This document shows positions 9,770-18,640 of a DNA stretch of 37,813 nt, piece by piece. Position 1 is the stretch's first letter. Each line of letters opens with the position of its first letter. Source of the stretch: an uncultured Prevotellaceae bacterium. Its GTDB lineage: Bacteria; Bacteroidota; Bacteroidia; Bacteroidales; Bacteroidaceae. The stretch covers positions 1 to 37,813 of the forward strand of contig CACYQO010000055.1 in assembly GCA_902776545.1 (NCBI GenBank), in the 5' to 3' direction. A program made the translations under genes and the position numbers. The notes under the pieces were generated by a model. The model was not told where the DNA came from and did no database searches. It was given only the letters and a program-made list of their open reading frames with translations.

Positions 9770-10444
9770 TTAAATTTTAAAATTTGGTGCTTCGTTATAA
9801 GCCCGCTTGTTGAAGCGATAGAGGTATGCACCTCGTTTGGAACTGGTCTTGTCTACTAACTCCGTCTTCTCGATGAAGTCCATCTCCTTGATGCGCTTGC
9901 GGAAATTGCGCTTGTCGAGTTCGGCTCCGTTGACTGCTTCATAGAGGTTTTGGAGTTGGGTAAGCGTGAACAGGGAAGGGAGGAGACGGAATCCCACGGG
10001 CTCCTGAGCCAACTTCTGCTGCATCAACTTCCTCGCCTTACGAACCATCTCATTGTGGTCGGAGTAGAGTTGCGGAATTTCGTTGATGTCCACCCATTTT
10101 ACGCCATGCTGCAAACGCAGCTCGTCGTCATAGTCCTTGACGTTGATGAGTGCATAGTAAGCGATGGAAACCACCCGTTCGCCCGGGTCACGGTCCACAT
10201 TGCCGAAAGCACCCACCTGGCGCATGAACAGATTCCGCAGTCCGGTCAGTTCGTAGAGTGTCCGTGTGGCGGCATCATCGACACTCTCGTCGGCAGCGAC
10301 GAAGCCTCCGTAGAGGCTCCATTCGCCACGACCGGGATCCATCTGACGCTTGCCGATGAGTACCTTCAGTTTCCCTTCATCGAAGCCGAAGATGATACAG
10401 TCTACCGACAACCAGACTTTGGAATGTTCGTTGTAAAATGTCAT
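9770..10444 (-). CDS. araR: NUDIX-related transcriptional regulator of arabinose genes
   Basis: Likely arabinose-responsive regulator of this cluster. 224 residues: a NUDIX-fold domain (about 10-145) followed by a winged helix (about 155-224). The NUDIX box is degenerate: in [18 protein letters not shown] the catalytic Arg-Glu is Arg-Thr and the Glu-Glu pair is Glu-Leu. That suggests ligand binding without pyrophosphohydrolase activity. Established knowledge: in Bacteroides thetaiotaomicron a NrtR-type NUDIX regulator, AraR, binds arabinose and controls the orthologous operon. The gene sits between the symporter (14-base gap) and araD (19-base gap), so it is autoregulated if the operon is its target. 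I could not identify its operator with confidence. Confidence 0.9.
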   Translation of the reverse strand: MTFYNEHSKVWLSVDCIIFGFDEGKLKVLIGKRQMDPGRGEWSLYGGFVAADESVDDAATRTLYELTGLRNLFMRQVGAFGNVDRDPGERVVSIAYYALINVKDYDDELRLQHGVKWVDINEIPQLYSDHNEMVRKARKLMQQKLAQEPVGFRLLPSLFTLTQLQNLYEAVNGAELDKRNFRKRIKEMDFIEKTELVDKTSSKRGAYLYRFNKRAYNEAPNFKI

Positions 10445-10458
10445 GGTCTACTCGCTTT

Positions 10459-12183
10459 TTACCAGAAGTAATAATAGAAGCAGCTGCAGAGGCCGATGAC
10501 CACCAGTGTGCCGACGATGTCGAATGTGCCCCAGCTCTCCTTGATGCTCTTCTTGAAGTCGGATGTAAAGGTGATGGCATCGATCTGCTTAGCCGTGGGC
10601 GCAGGTGTGAAGAACGAGACGGCATAGATGAACACGAAGAGGAACACCAGCAGCCAGCACTCGAATACGAGCCAGTTGGTCTGCCAGAACCAAGTCGTTG
10701 CATTCCAGAAAGCACCGTCCATCGTAGCACGGCCAGTATCAGTGAACACGTTGGTCACCAGGCGAACCATGCCGATGATGAAGCCGAGGATCATCGTGTA
10801 TTCTCCGGCCTTCGGAGTGACTTTCTTAGAGAGGATACCGCAGGCGAAGACCACCACCATCGTAGGAGCCAGCAGCGACTGGATGCCCTGAAGGTAGTTG
10901 TAGAGCGTGTCCATACCCATCATAATCGGCAACCAGAGGAAACCCAGGATCACGACGACAACGGTAGCGATACGTCCTACGAGCACATAGTGGGCCTCAC
11001 TCATGCCTTTCTTCAGAGGCTTGTAGAAGTCCTCGGTAAACAACGTTGCGCAGCTGTTGAAGAATGCGGCCAGCGAAGCTACGAGTGCGCAGATGAAGCC
11101 GATGGTAACGATACCCTTGATACCGGCAGGCAACACGTTCTGCACCATGATGGCGTAGGCAGCATCGGTCTCGGTGAGATCGATCTGACCTTTCTGAGCC
11201 AAGGCGGCGGCAATCATACCTGGGATCAAGAACATGAAGCAGGGGAGGATCTTGAAGAAACCGGCTGCAATTGTGCCGCGACGGGCACGCTTCATTACTT
11301 CGGCATTGTCCTCGCCAGGCACCTGACCAAGTACACGCTGAACGATGTGCTGGTCAGTACACCAGTACCAGAAGCCGATGATCGAAGCACCGATGAACAC
11401 CACGAAGCCCGGATATTCATGATACATCGAGTCGCCCTCCTCCCAGTGGAACATGTGGGTCGTTCCGTAGCCGTTGTTCAGCTGGTTGCAGTAGTCCATC
11501 ATCGATGTCCAGCCTTCTGCGATGTTACCGCCGCCGAGAGCCGAAAGACCCAGGAAGAGCACGAGGAAGGAGCCAATAATAAGAATAGGTGTCTGGATAG
11601 ACGAAAGCGTCATCACACCCTTCATGCCACCGAAGACGGTGAAGACGGCAGTGATGAGAATCAGGCCGATAGCACCCACCCAGAAATTCAACCCCCACAG
11701 GTACTTGAAGAAGATACCACCCGTCAAGGCTGTTACTGAAACCTTCGTCAACACATAGGCCACGAGGGTGATGATCGACAGCCATGAACCTGTGCGCTGG
11801 GTGTAGCGGAACTTCAGGAAGTCGGGCATGGTGATGATCTTTCCCATCTTGTTGATCATGAGCTGATAGAAAGGCACGAAGAGCCAGCCGAGGATAAGGA
11901 TCATCCATCCCTGCATCTCCCAGTGGGCCATACCTACACCACTCTTGGCACCTGTTCCGGCGAGACCTACGAGATGCTCAGAGCCGATGTTGGCGGCGAA
12001 GATGGCCATACCGATTACATACCAGGGCTCGCCCTTACCGAAGAGGTAGGCTGACGAGTCCTCGCCCTCCTGGGCTTTCCTGTCTTTCCAGATGGCATAC
12101 CATACGGCAGCCACCACTCCTACAATGCCGATGGCGAGAACCGCCCAATCGAGCCAAATGAAGTGAGTTGCATTCCAATCCAT
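10459..12183 (-). CDS. sodium:solute symporter (SSS family), probable arabinose transporter
   Basis: Inner-membrane protein of 574 residues that probably imports L-arabinose with sodium. About 14 hydrophobic segments can be read. Family features include ANIGSEHLVGLAGTGAKSG in the first part, KFRYTQRTGSWLSIITLVAY, the motif GFWYWCTDQHIVQRVLG, and RRGTIAAGFFKILPCFMFLIPG. The N-terminus MDWNATHFIWLDWAVLAIG enters a membrane segment at once. Its operon partners are a lipoprotein mutarotase upstream and araR downstream, and the symporter in the B. thetaiotaomicron arabinose locus (araP) has the same position relative to araR. Substrate is inferred from context; glucose or galactose remain possible. 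Confidence 0.9.
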   Translation of the reverse strand: MDWNATHFIWLDWAVLAIGIVGVVAAVWYAIWKDRKAQEGEDSSAYLFGKGEPWYVIGMAIFAANIGSEHLVGLAGTGAKSGVGMAHWEMQGWMILILGWLFVPFYQLMINKMGKIITMPDFLKFRYTQRTGSWLSIITLVAYVLTKVSVTALTGGIFFKYLWGLNFWVGAIGLILITAVFTVFGGMKGVMTLSSIQTPILIIGSFLVLFLGLSALGGGNIAEGWTSMMDYCNQLNNGYGTTHMFHWEEGDSMYHEYPGFVVFIGASIIGFWYWCTDQHIVQRVLGQVPGEDNAEVMKRARRGTIAAGFFKILPCFMFLIPGMIAAALAQKGQIDLTETDAAYAIMVQNVLPAGIKGIVTIGFICALVASLAAFFNSCATLFTEDFYKPLKKGMSEAHYVLVGRIATVVVVILGFLWLPIMMGMDTLYNYLQGIQSLLAPTMVVVFACGILSKKVTPKAGEYTMILGFIIGMVRLVTNVFTDTGRATMDGAFWNATTWFWQTNWLVFECWLLVFLFVFIYAVSFFTPAPTAKQIDAITFTSDFKKSIKESWGTFDIVGTLVVIGLCSCFYYYFW

Positions 12184-12209
12184 TGTTTTTGAATATTAAT
12201 TGTTAGTGA

Positions 12210-13391
12210 TTATTTAATTGAGAACTTATATGCAGCGTGGCTGTAGTACTTCTCATCAGGATTCAAGGTCGGCTGAACCCATTCGGGATGATTGGGAGAG
12301 TCGGGATACTTCTGGCTCTCGAGGCAGACGCTCACGTGCTTGGGGTATTTGAGGCCGTGCTTACGGATGATATCGGCATCAGCACCGACACCTTGGAAGT
12401 TACCACTATAGACCTGTACACCAGGCTCGTTAGTGAACATCTCCATGAAGATACCCGTCTTAGGGCTGTAAAGGCTGGCGCATACCTGTGTGTCGTCACC
12501 CTTGCCATCCTTATAGGTGTTCAGGCAGAAGTTGTGGTCATAGCCAGTAGCATTCTGAATCTGGTCGAAGTCTGACTGAATGCTGTCGCCAATGGCGTGT
12601 GGCGTGCGGAAATCCATCGGGGTCCCCTCCACAGACTTGATCTCACCCGTGGGAATGTAGAGCTTGTCGCTCGGAGTGAAGTTGTCGGCATTCACATAGA
12701 GCACTTGGTCGTAACCGGCCTGTGTGAAGTCGCCACTGAGATTGTAGTAGTTGTGGTTGGTCTGATTGATGATGGTAGGCCGGTCTGTCTCAGCCTCCCA
12801 TGTCATGTCGAGGATGTTGTCTGCCGTTACCTTGTAAGTCGTGACAGCCATCACCTTGCCGGGGAATCCGTTCTCTCCGTCAGCAGCCACAATCGTCAGC
12901 TTCAGGATGGAGTCGCCAATCTGCTCAGCGTCGTACACCTGATGCATCCAACCCGTATTGCCACCGCCATGCAGGCAGTTCGGACCATCGTTTTTCTTCA
13001 ACTGATACTCCGTCTCACCAAGGGTGAATTTGCCCTCCTTGATGCGGTTGGCATAACGTCCGACACTGGATCCGTAGTCAGAAGGACTATTGAGGGTGTC
13101 GGCATACTGGGCGATGTTGTCAAAGCCGAGGACAACATCAGTGGGTTTGCCATCCTTGTCGGGGACAACCAGTGACACGATACGTCCACCATAGTTTGTG
13201 ATACACACTTCCATGCCATTGGCATTCTTCAGGGTGTAAAGCTTCACGGGCTTGGCCTGAATGGTTGTGTCAAACTTGGCAACATCTAAGCCAGATACTG
13301 TCAGTTGTGGTGCCTGCTCCTTTTTCTCGCAGGCCGTGAACAGAAGTGCTGCTGCACTCAGTCCAAAAAGCATACCTTTAAGTACTTTCAT
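12210..13391 (-). CDS. galM: aldose 1-epimerase (mutarotase), lipoprotein
   Basis: Interconverts alpha and beta anomers of free aldoses. 393 residues with a lipoprotein signal: LLFTAC places the modified Cys at residue 21, so this copy works outside the cytoplasm on sugar released by secreted glycosidases before uptake. Seen: NYGGRIVSLVVPDKDGKPTD, GRYANRIKEGKFTLG, LHGGGNTGWMHQVYDA, the catalytic His region INQTNHNYYNLSG and the catalytic Glu region MFTNEPGVQVYSGNF. It is the first gene of the arabinose operon and starts 26 bases before the symporter. A cytosolic paralogue without a signal peptide is encoded at 16110. Confidence 0.95.
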   Translation of the reverse strand: MKVLKGMLFGLSAAALLFTACEKKEQAPQLTVSGLDVAKFDTTIQAKPVKLYTLKNANGMEVCITNYGGRIVSLVVPDKDGKPTDVVLGFDNIAQYADTLNSPSDYGSSVGRYANRIKEGKFTLGETEYQLKKNDGPNCLHGGGNTGWMHQVYDAEQIGDSILKLTIVAADGENGFPGKVMAVTTYKVTADNILDMTWEAETDRPTIINQTNHNYYNLSGDFTQAGYDQVLYVNADNFTPSDKLYIPTGEIKSVEGTPMDFRTPHAIGDSIQSDFDQIQNATGYDHNFCLNTYKDGKGDDTQVCASLYSPKTGIFMEMFTNEPGVQVYSGNFQGVGADADIIRKHGLKYPKHVSVCLESQKYPDSPNHPEWVQPTLNPDEKYYSHAAYKFSIK

Positions 13392-13440
13392 TTTGAAACG
13401 TTTTAAGTTTAATTTGATGTTATAGCGTTTATTTTGGGTG

Positions 13441-13472
13441 TAAAATTACAATTAATATTTGAATTATGCAAT
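13441..13472 (-). promoter_or_regulatory. probable promoter of the arabinose operon
   Basis: Minus-strand ATTG (13469-13472) and TAATTTTA (13441-13448) are 20 bases apart, a near match to TTTG-N19-21-TAnnTTTG. It lies 50 bases before the mutarotase ATG in a 167-base AT-rich gap. The weak -7 box would suit an activated or repressed promoter. Confidence 0.5.
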
Positions 13473-13490
13473 ACTTTATTCCATAAATAA

Positions 13491-13525
13491 ACGGCATAAA
13501 GTGTAAATATAACACTTTATGCCGT
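13491..13525 (-). terminator. hairpin terminator after galK
   Basis: Perfect 14-bp stem (13491-13504 with 13512-13525) and a 7-base loop, 34 bases after the galK stop. On the minus strand it is followed by TTTATTTAT, not a clean T run. It separates the galactose and arabinose units. A large operator palindrome is a less likely reading. Confidence 0.75.
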
Positions 13526-13558
13526 AATTTAACCTTTTTTGGCTAATTTGTAGTGCTC

Positions 13559-14722
13559 TTAACAGAGTTTTCGTGATCCGTCGCCTATGACTACATCATA
13601 GACTTTCGGCTCATGTCCGTACTTCTCGTTAAAGCGCTTCTTGGCATCCTCGATGAACTTCTTATAGAGGTCGTTGCGAACAAGGTTGATGGTACAGCCA
13701 CCAAAGCCGCCACCCATGATACGGGAACCCGTCACACCGTCTTCCTTGGCGATGTCGTTCAGGAAGTCAAGTTCCTCACAAGATACTTCATAGTCCTTGG
13801 AGAGACCCTCATGGGTCTTGTACATCATCTCACCGACTTTCTCGTAGTCGCCTTCATTCAGGGCGTCGCAGACAGCCAGTACACGGTCTTTCTCACCGAG
13901 TACGAACTTGGCACGCTTGTAATCCTCTGCGCCCACTTCGTCCTTCACTTCCTCAAGCTGTTCCCAAGTGCAGTCGCGCAGTGTCTCAAATTTTCCTTCC
14001 GGATGTTTGGCAGCGATATGCTTGACAACATTCTCACAGGAACGACGACGGTCGTTATAGGGCGAGCCAGCCAACTGGTGCTTCACCACAGAGTCGAGGA
14101 GTACCAGGCGATAGCCATCGGGTTTGAAAGGGAAATACTCGAACTCACGGCTGCGGCAGTCCAGACGCATTAGACAGCCAGCTTTGCCGAAGACAGAGGC
14201 GAACTGGTCCATGATGCCGCAGTTCACACCGCAGTAGTTGTGTTCCGTGGCCTGACCTGCCAGAACCATATCCCACAGGCTGACCTTGTTCTCACCGAAG
14301 ATGTCGTTGAGACCACAGGCGAAACAACTCTCCATGGCAGCTGATGAGGACATGCCAGCACCTAGGGGTACATCACCTGCAAAGGCAATGTTGAAACCTT
14401 TTACGGGCACACCCAGTTTCTTCATCTCCAGCGCGATACCATAGATATAACGGGCCCAGCTGGCACGAGGACCATCAGGATCGGAGAGTTTGAAGTCCAC
14501 ACGGTCCTTCAGATCGATGGCATAAGCCATCACTGTATCTTCCGTTCCATTGGCACGCATCTCGGCCATGACGCCTTTATCGACAGCGCCAGGGAATACG
14601 AAACCGCCATTATAGTCGGTGTGCTCACCAATCAGATTGATACGGCCAGGAGAGGCATATACATTGCCGGTCTTTCCATCAAAGTGCTTGATGAAACGGC
14701 TTCTTACAAATTCAATATCCAT
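13559..14722 (-). CDS. galK: galactokinase
   Basis: GHMP kinase that phosphorylates alpha-D-galactose at C1, the first committed Leloir step. 387 residues, a normal length. The galactokinase signature PGRINLIGEHTDYNGG is at residues 25-40, the ATP loop GAGMSSSAAM at 121-130, and the third GHMP motif GGGFGGCTINLV near residue 343. The gene follows an MFS sugar transporter by 22 bases. No galT or galE is in the window. Confidence 0.97.
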   Translation of the reverse strand: MDIEFVRSRFIKHFDGKTGNVYASPGRINLIGEHTDYNGGFVFPGAVDKGVMAEMRANGTEDTVMAYAIDLKDRVDFKLSDPDGPRASWARYIYGIALEMKKLGVPVKGFNIAFAGDVPLGAGMSSSAAMESCFACGLNDIFGENKVSLWDMVLAGQATEHNYCGVNCGIMDQFASVFGKAGCLMRLDCRSREFEYFPFKPDGYRLVLLDSVVKHQLAGSPYNDRRRSCENVVKHIAAKHPEGKFETLRDCTWEQLEEVKDEVGAEDYKRAKFVLGEKDRVLAVCDALNEGDYEKVGEMMYKTHEGLSKDYEVSCEELDFLNDIAKEDGVTGSRIMGGGFGGCTINLVRNDLYKKFIEDAKKRFNEKYGHEPKVYDVVIGDGSRKLC

Positions 14723-14744
14723 TTATATATTAATAAGGTGTAAA

Positions 14745-16067
14745 TTAATCAACGGGGATGTCCTTGTTCACATTCTTGCAGCCGATGAGTGCATAATAGA
14801 ACATGTAAGCTACTGCCAGGAAATAGACGAAATAGCTGGGCATGTATCCGAAGATGTCTGCGAAGAAATTCTGTACTACCGGCAATACGCCACCACCTAC
14901 CACCATCATCATAAAGATACCAGATGCTTGGGCTGTGTATTTACCGAGACCTTCAGTAGCCAGATTGAAGATAGAGGCCCACATGACGGAGGTAAACAAA
15001 CCGCAGAGCACAAGAAGCAGGGCTGTCAGTGGTACTGTTGTAGAAGTGATGGTTCCTTCCAGAATGGAAATCAACGGCATGCTGACGGTCACACTCTTCG
15101 GCGTGAAGATGGCTGCCAGAATCAGGATCATGCAGGCGAAGGTGGCAATCAGCATCAGATAACGTGAAGACACCTTAGCGGCGATGAAACTGGAGCACAG
15201 ACGACCTACCAGCATTAGCAACCAGTACATGGCTGCCACAGCTCCACCGATGGTAGCTGCATTCACAACGGCGTCTGGATTCACCCATGCACCATTGGCA
15301 GAGGTATCTGACAGGTAGAAGTTCAGACCACCAGGGATACCGACTTCCACACCAACGTAAACAAAGATAGCAATCACGCCCAAAAGGCAATGACGGAAGG
15401 ACCAGGGTGAGTGTTCAAACACCGTCTCAGCGGTCACCTTACCCATCTCAGGGTCCTTGATGGGAATGAAGATGAGGGCTACAAACGCAGCAGCGAAGAC
15501 TGTCATGGCGATATACATCACCAGATTGACGTCGGCCATCTGCGTGGAAGCCGTCACTGTTCCAATCAGTGCACCCACGAGCATCGGGGTCATCGTACCG
15601 GCGAGGGAGTTCAGCGTTCCACCGATCATGTTCAGCTGGTTACCACGGTTACCACCGCCGCCCAACAGGTTCAACATCGGGTTCACCACGGTGTTCAGGA
15701 TACAGACAGAGAAACCGGAGATGAATGCACCGAAGAGATAGATGCAGAAGCCGGGGATGCCGCCAGAAAAGCCTGAGAGGTATTGGATGAGTACGCCGAC
15801 GAAGCCTACAGCGATACCAATCAGAGCCGTCTTCTTATAGCCTACCTTTGTCAACATCTTTCCTGCGGGGATACCCATGAACAGATAAGCGAAGAAGTTC
15901 ATGAAGTTACCCATGATGCCGAGCACGTTGGAACCGCCAATCTCAGGCTGGTTTTTCCAGATAACTCCGATAGGCGCACCAAGATTCGTCACAAACGAAA
16001 TCATGGCATATAAGAACATCATCGTGATAATGGCGATGATACTTCCATTCGTTTTTTGATTGCCCAT
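14745..16067 (-). CDS. MFS sugar transporter, glucose/galactose (FHS) type
   Basis: Inner-membrane sugar:proton symporter of 440 residues with about 12 hydrophobic segments. Seen: MFLYAMISFVTNLGAPIGVI in the first helix, MGIPAGKMLTKVGYKKTALI (a loop 2-3 motif of the MFS), a Gly/Asn-rich central turn GGGGNRGNQLNMIGGTLNS, and a C-terminal half repeating the six-helix plan. The closest recognisable type is the glucose/galactose transporter (GluP-like) of the fucose-galactose-glucose symporter family. Position between galM and galK makes galactose the likely substrate. Confidence 0.88.
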   Translation of the reverse strand: MGNQKTNGSIIAIITMMFLYAMISFVTNLGAPIGVIWKNQPEIGGSNVLGIMGNFMNFFAYLFMGIPAGKMLTKVGYKKTALIGIAVGFVGVLIQYLSGFSGGIPGFCIYLFGAFISGFSVCILNTVVNPMLNLLGGGGNRGNQLNMIGGTLNSLAGTMTPMLVGALIGTVTASTQMADVNLVMYIAMTVFAAAFVALIFIPIKDPEMGKVTAETVFEHSPWSFRHCLLGVIAIFVYVGVEVGIPGGLNFYLSDTSANGAWVNPDAVVNAATIGGAVAAMYWLLMLVGRLCSSFIAAKVSSRYLMLIATFACMILILAAIFTPKSVTVSMPLISILEGTITSTTVPLTALLLVLCGLFTSVMWASIFNLATEGLGKYTAQASGIFMMMVVGGGVLPVVQNFFADIFGYMPSYFVYFLAVAYMFYYALIGCKNVNKDIPVD

Positions 16068-16077
16068 GTAAACTATA

Positions 16078-16104
16078 TTTACGATTTACGGATTTACGAT
16101 TTAC
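16078..16104 (-). repeat. GTAAATC heptad-type repeat, galM-transporter spacer
   Basis: The 42-base spacer is mostly copies of GTAAATC on the transcribed-sense strand, one with an inserted C. See the finding on heptad repeats; similar blocks occur at 19807, 24157, 26128 and 29382. Confidence 0.8.
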
Positions 16105-16109
16105 TATTT

Positions 16110-17201
16110 TTATTCGACTACACCGAAACGATAAATCGTCTTGTGCTTGTAGGTCTGACCAGGACGCAGAATGACGCTGGGGAAGTAAGGACGATTTGGT
16201 GTGTCGGGGAAGTGCTGGGTCTCGAGACATACAGCTGAGCGGAAGGGGAATGTGCAGCCATTGGCTCCCTTATAACCCGTAGCATAGTTTGCCGTGTAAA
16301 GCTGCATACCGGGCTCGGTGGTGTAGCACTCCAGTGTGCGTCCGCTCTTCGGATCGGTGATTCTGGCAGCAAAGCTCAGCTCACCTTCCTCGCGCTTGTT
16401 CAGCACATAGTTGTGGTCGAAACCCTTACCAAACTTAATCTGCTCATGGTCGGCGTTGATATCCTGTCCGAAAGGCTTCGGTGTGCGGAAATCAAATGGT
16501 GTACCTTCCACCTTCAGGATTTCACCCGTAGGAATGGCGGTGGCATCGGTGGGCAGATAGAAGTCGGCATTAATCTCACAGATCTGATCCTCAATCGTCG
16601 GAGTGGGGTCTGCAGTACCTGACAGAGAGAAGAAGGCATGATGCGTCAGGTTGACGATAGTCTTCTTGTTCGTCGTGGCCAAGTACTCAATCACCAGTTC
16701 GTTGAGGTCGGTGAAAGTGAACTCCACCGTGACGTCGAGTTCGCCCGTGTAACCTTCCTCACCGTAGGATGAGATACGATGCAGGGCCAGAGAACGGGGA
16801 CCCATCTGACGGGCATCCCATACCTTGGCGTTGAAGCCGACAGCACCACCATGCAAGTGGTTGGGACCGTCGTTGAGAGCCAACTGATAATCCTTGCCAT
16901 TCAGCGTGAACTGACCCTTGCAGATACGGTTACCCCAACGGCCAATCAAAGTGGAGAGATAAGGCTCCTTACCGCTGGTGAGCTGTTTGATACTGTCGTG
17001 ACCCTGGATCACGTTACCTACTTTACCGTCTTTGTCTGGCACCATGATAGCACAGATGGCACCGCCATAATTAGAGATGGCTACTTCGAAACCCTTACGG
17101 TTCCTGAGGATGTACAAATCGGTCTTCTTACCATTAATGGTGGCCTGGAAGTTCTCGCGCTTCAGACCACATGCATTCGCTGTTTCTGTTGTGTTTGCCA
17201 T
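16110..17201 (-). CDS. galM: aldose 1-epimerase (mutarotase), cytosolic
   Basis: Second mutarotase of the window, 363 residues and no signal peptide (it begins MANTTETANACGLKRENFQA), so it acts in the cytosol and supplies alpha-galactose to galactokinase. Seen: NYGGAICAIMVPDKDGKVGN, IGRWGNRICKGQFTLNG, LHGGAVGFNAKVWDA, the catalytic His region VNLTHHAFFSLSG, the Glu region CYTTEPGMQLYTANYA and the C-terminal LRPGQTYKHKTIYRFG. It is the first gene of the galactose unit, with the transporter and galactokinase behind it. Confidence 0.95.
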   Translation of the reverse strand: MANTTETANACGLKRENFQATINGKKTDLYILRNRKGFEVAISNYGGAICAIMVPDKDGKVGNVIQGHDSIKQLTSGKEPYLSTLIGRWGNRICKGQFTLNGKDYQLALNDGPNHLHGGAVGFNAKVWDARQMGPRSLALHRISSYGEEGYTGELDVTVEFTFTDLNELVIEYLATTNKKTIVNLTHHAFFSLSGTADPTPTIEDQICEINADFYLPTDATAIPTGEILKVEGTPFDFRTPKPFGQDINADHEQIKFGKGFDHNYVLNKREEGELSFAARITDPKSGRTLECYTTEPGMQLYTANYATGYKGANGCTFPFRSAVCLETQHFPDTPNRPYFPSVILRPGQTYKHKTIYRFGVVE

Positions 17202-17224
17202 AAAAAAATGCTTTTAGTTACTAA

Positions 17225-17255
17225 CTATTTTTCTGCAAAGTAACAGAAAAAATAG
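17225..17255 (-). promoter_or_regulatory. promoter of the galactose unit inside an inverted repeat
   Basis: The minus strand has TTACTTTG (17236-17243), a -7 box with one mismatch, 35 bases before the galM ATG. It is flanked by CTATTTTTCTG (17225-17235) and its near-perfect complement (17244-17255, one extra A). The box therefore sits exactly between the arms, which suggests an operator for a sugar-responsive regulator or a promoter-overlapping hairpin. Confidence 0.55.
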
Positions 17256-17307
17256 CAAATAGAAGAATGAAACACCGAAAAAAATGTTTTCGATGTATTA
17301 AAAAACT

Positions 17308-18627
17308 CTAAATGCAGTTCTTTAGGAAGTCTGCAACCACATAACTGCTACCTCCAATGAACACAAAGTCGTCTTCTTTGGCAGAAATTTTGATGTCTTC
17401 GTATGCACTGACGACGTTGGGATAACTCTCTCCTTTAAGTCCCAATTGCTGTGCGTAGAGCTTCAAAATGTTCTCGGAAACAGCCCGATGAGTGGTGGCT
17501 TTTGCGAAGTAATAGATGGCATTCTTAGGCAACAGTGCCATGACCCCTTCGACATCTTTGTCGTCGACCATGCCGAAGAGAATATACATGTGTTTACACT
17601 TGACGGCATTCAACTGTTCACTCAGATACTGCCAGCCCGGGAGATTATGGCCTGTGTCGCAAACAGTCCTGGGTCTCTCCTTCACTGTCTGCCAACGGCC
17701 TTTCAGACCTGTCAGTTCACAAACCTTTTTGAAGCCTTCCCTGACTTCCTTATTCTGGCACTCCTCTTCAGAATCGCAGTTGACGGGATGCATGAAACCG
17801 AGTGCTTCCAGCTGTCTGACAGCCCAGAGTATGGTATTTGCGTTCTTGACCTGATAATAGCCTGCCAACTCTCCTTCCAGAATACCATAGTGTTCTGTAT
17901 AATAGGTAATACCATTGTCTAATGGCATGACTTTGCTCTCCAATACCTCCAGCCTGTCGTCTGCATAGGTGATGGGTGCATGAGCCTCTGTGGCGATCGC
18001 GTCAAAAACTGTTCGTGTCTCTGGTGTGGATTCTCCGATGACAACAGGCACATTAGGTTTGATGATACCGGCCTTCTCGAAAGCAATCTGTTCGAGAGAG
18101 GAACCCAGAAACTGCATGTGGTCCATCCCGATGTTTGTGATGACAGACAGAATCGGGGTAATGATATTGGTGCAATCGAGTCTGCCACCCAGTCCCACTT
18201 CGATGACGGCGATGTCCACATCCTTGTCTGCAAAATACTTGAAGGCCATGGCTGTGGTCACCTCGAAGAAGGAGGGTTGGAGAGATTCTATGAAAGACTT
18301 CTCTTGTTCGACGAAGTTGACAACGTATTCTTCTGATATCGGCTGGCCGTTGATGCGGATACGTTCACAGAAGTCTACAAGGTGGGGTGAGGTATAAAGG
18401 CCAACTTTGTAGCCACACCTCTGCAGGATGGCTGAGAGCGTGTGAGAACAGGATCCCTTGCCGTTTGTACCTGCCACATGGATGCTCTGGAACTTCTTGT
18501 GGGGATGGTCAAAATGCTCATCCAGCGCTAAGGAGTTGTCAAGTCCCTCCTTATAGCCGCTGGCACCTTGCCGCTCAAACATCGGCATGGCATTGAACAG
18601 GTATTCACACGTCTCTTGGTAGGTCAT
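17308..18627 (-). CDS. folC: bifunctional folylpolyglutamate / dihydrofolate synthase
   Basis: Mur-ligase-family enzyme that adds glutamate to folates, and often first to dihydropteroate. 439 residues. The ATP loop is GTNGKGS at 53-59. Next come the family motif LYTSPHLVDFCERIRING, the central VIEVGLGGRLDCTNII, GMDHMQFLG, and in the C-terminal domain the ligase motif VCDTGHNLPGWQYL and HRAVSENI. It follows dnaJ by 13 bases. Confidence 0.95.
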   Translation of the reverse strand: MTYQETCEYLFNAMPMFERQGASGYKEGLDNSLALDEHFDHPHKKFQSIHVAGTNGKGSCSHTLSAILQRCGYKVGLYTSPHLVDFCERIRINGQPISEEYVVNFVEQEKSFIESLQPSFFEVTTAMAFKYFADKDVDIAVIEVGLGGRLDCTNIITPILSVITNIGMDHMQFLGSSLEQIAFEKAGIIKPNVPVVIGESTPETRTVFDAIATEAHAPITYADDRLEVLESKVMPLDNGITYYTEHYGILEGELAGYYQVKNANTILWAVRQLEALGFMHPVNCDSEEECQNKEVREGFKKVCELTGLKGRWQTVKERPRTVCDTGHNLPGWQYLSEQLNAVKCKHMYILFGMVDDKDVEGVMALLPKNAIYYFAKATTHRAVSENILKLYAQQLGLKGESYPNVVSAYEDIKISAKEDDFVFIGGSSYVVADFLKNCI

Positions 18628-18640
18628 GAAGATTTATGAT

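Noticed and set aside
9751-9831. Longer N-terminus for AraD
   Set aside because: The extra residues overlap the araR coding end and are not conserved; start set at 9750.
10438-11739. 433-residue frame on the plus strand opposite the SSS symporter
   Set aside because: Antisense frame; the minus-strand protein is a clear membrane symporter and this translation has no domain and odd His/Glu/Asp-rich composition.
13491-13525. AraR operator
   Set aside because: The 14-bp palindrome follows galK closely and sits upstream of the predicted -33 box; terminator explains it better, and I could not recall the operator consensus reliably.
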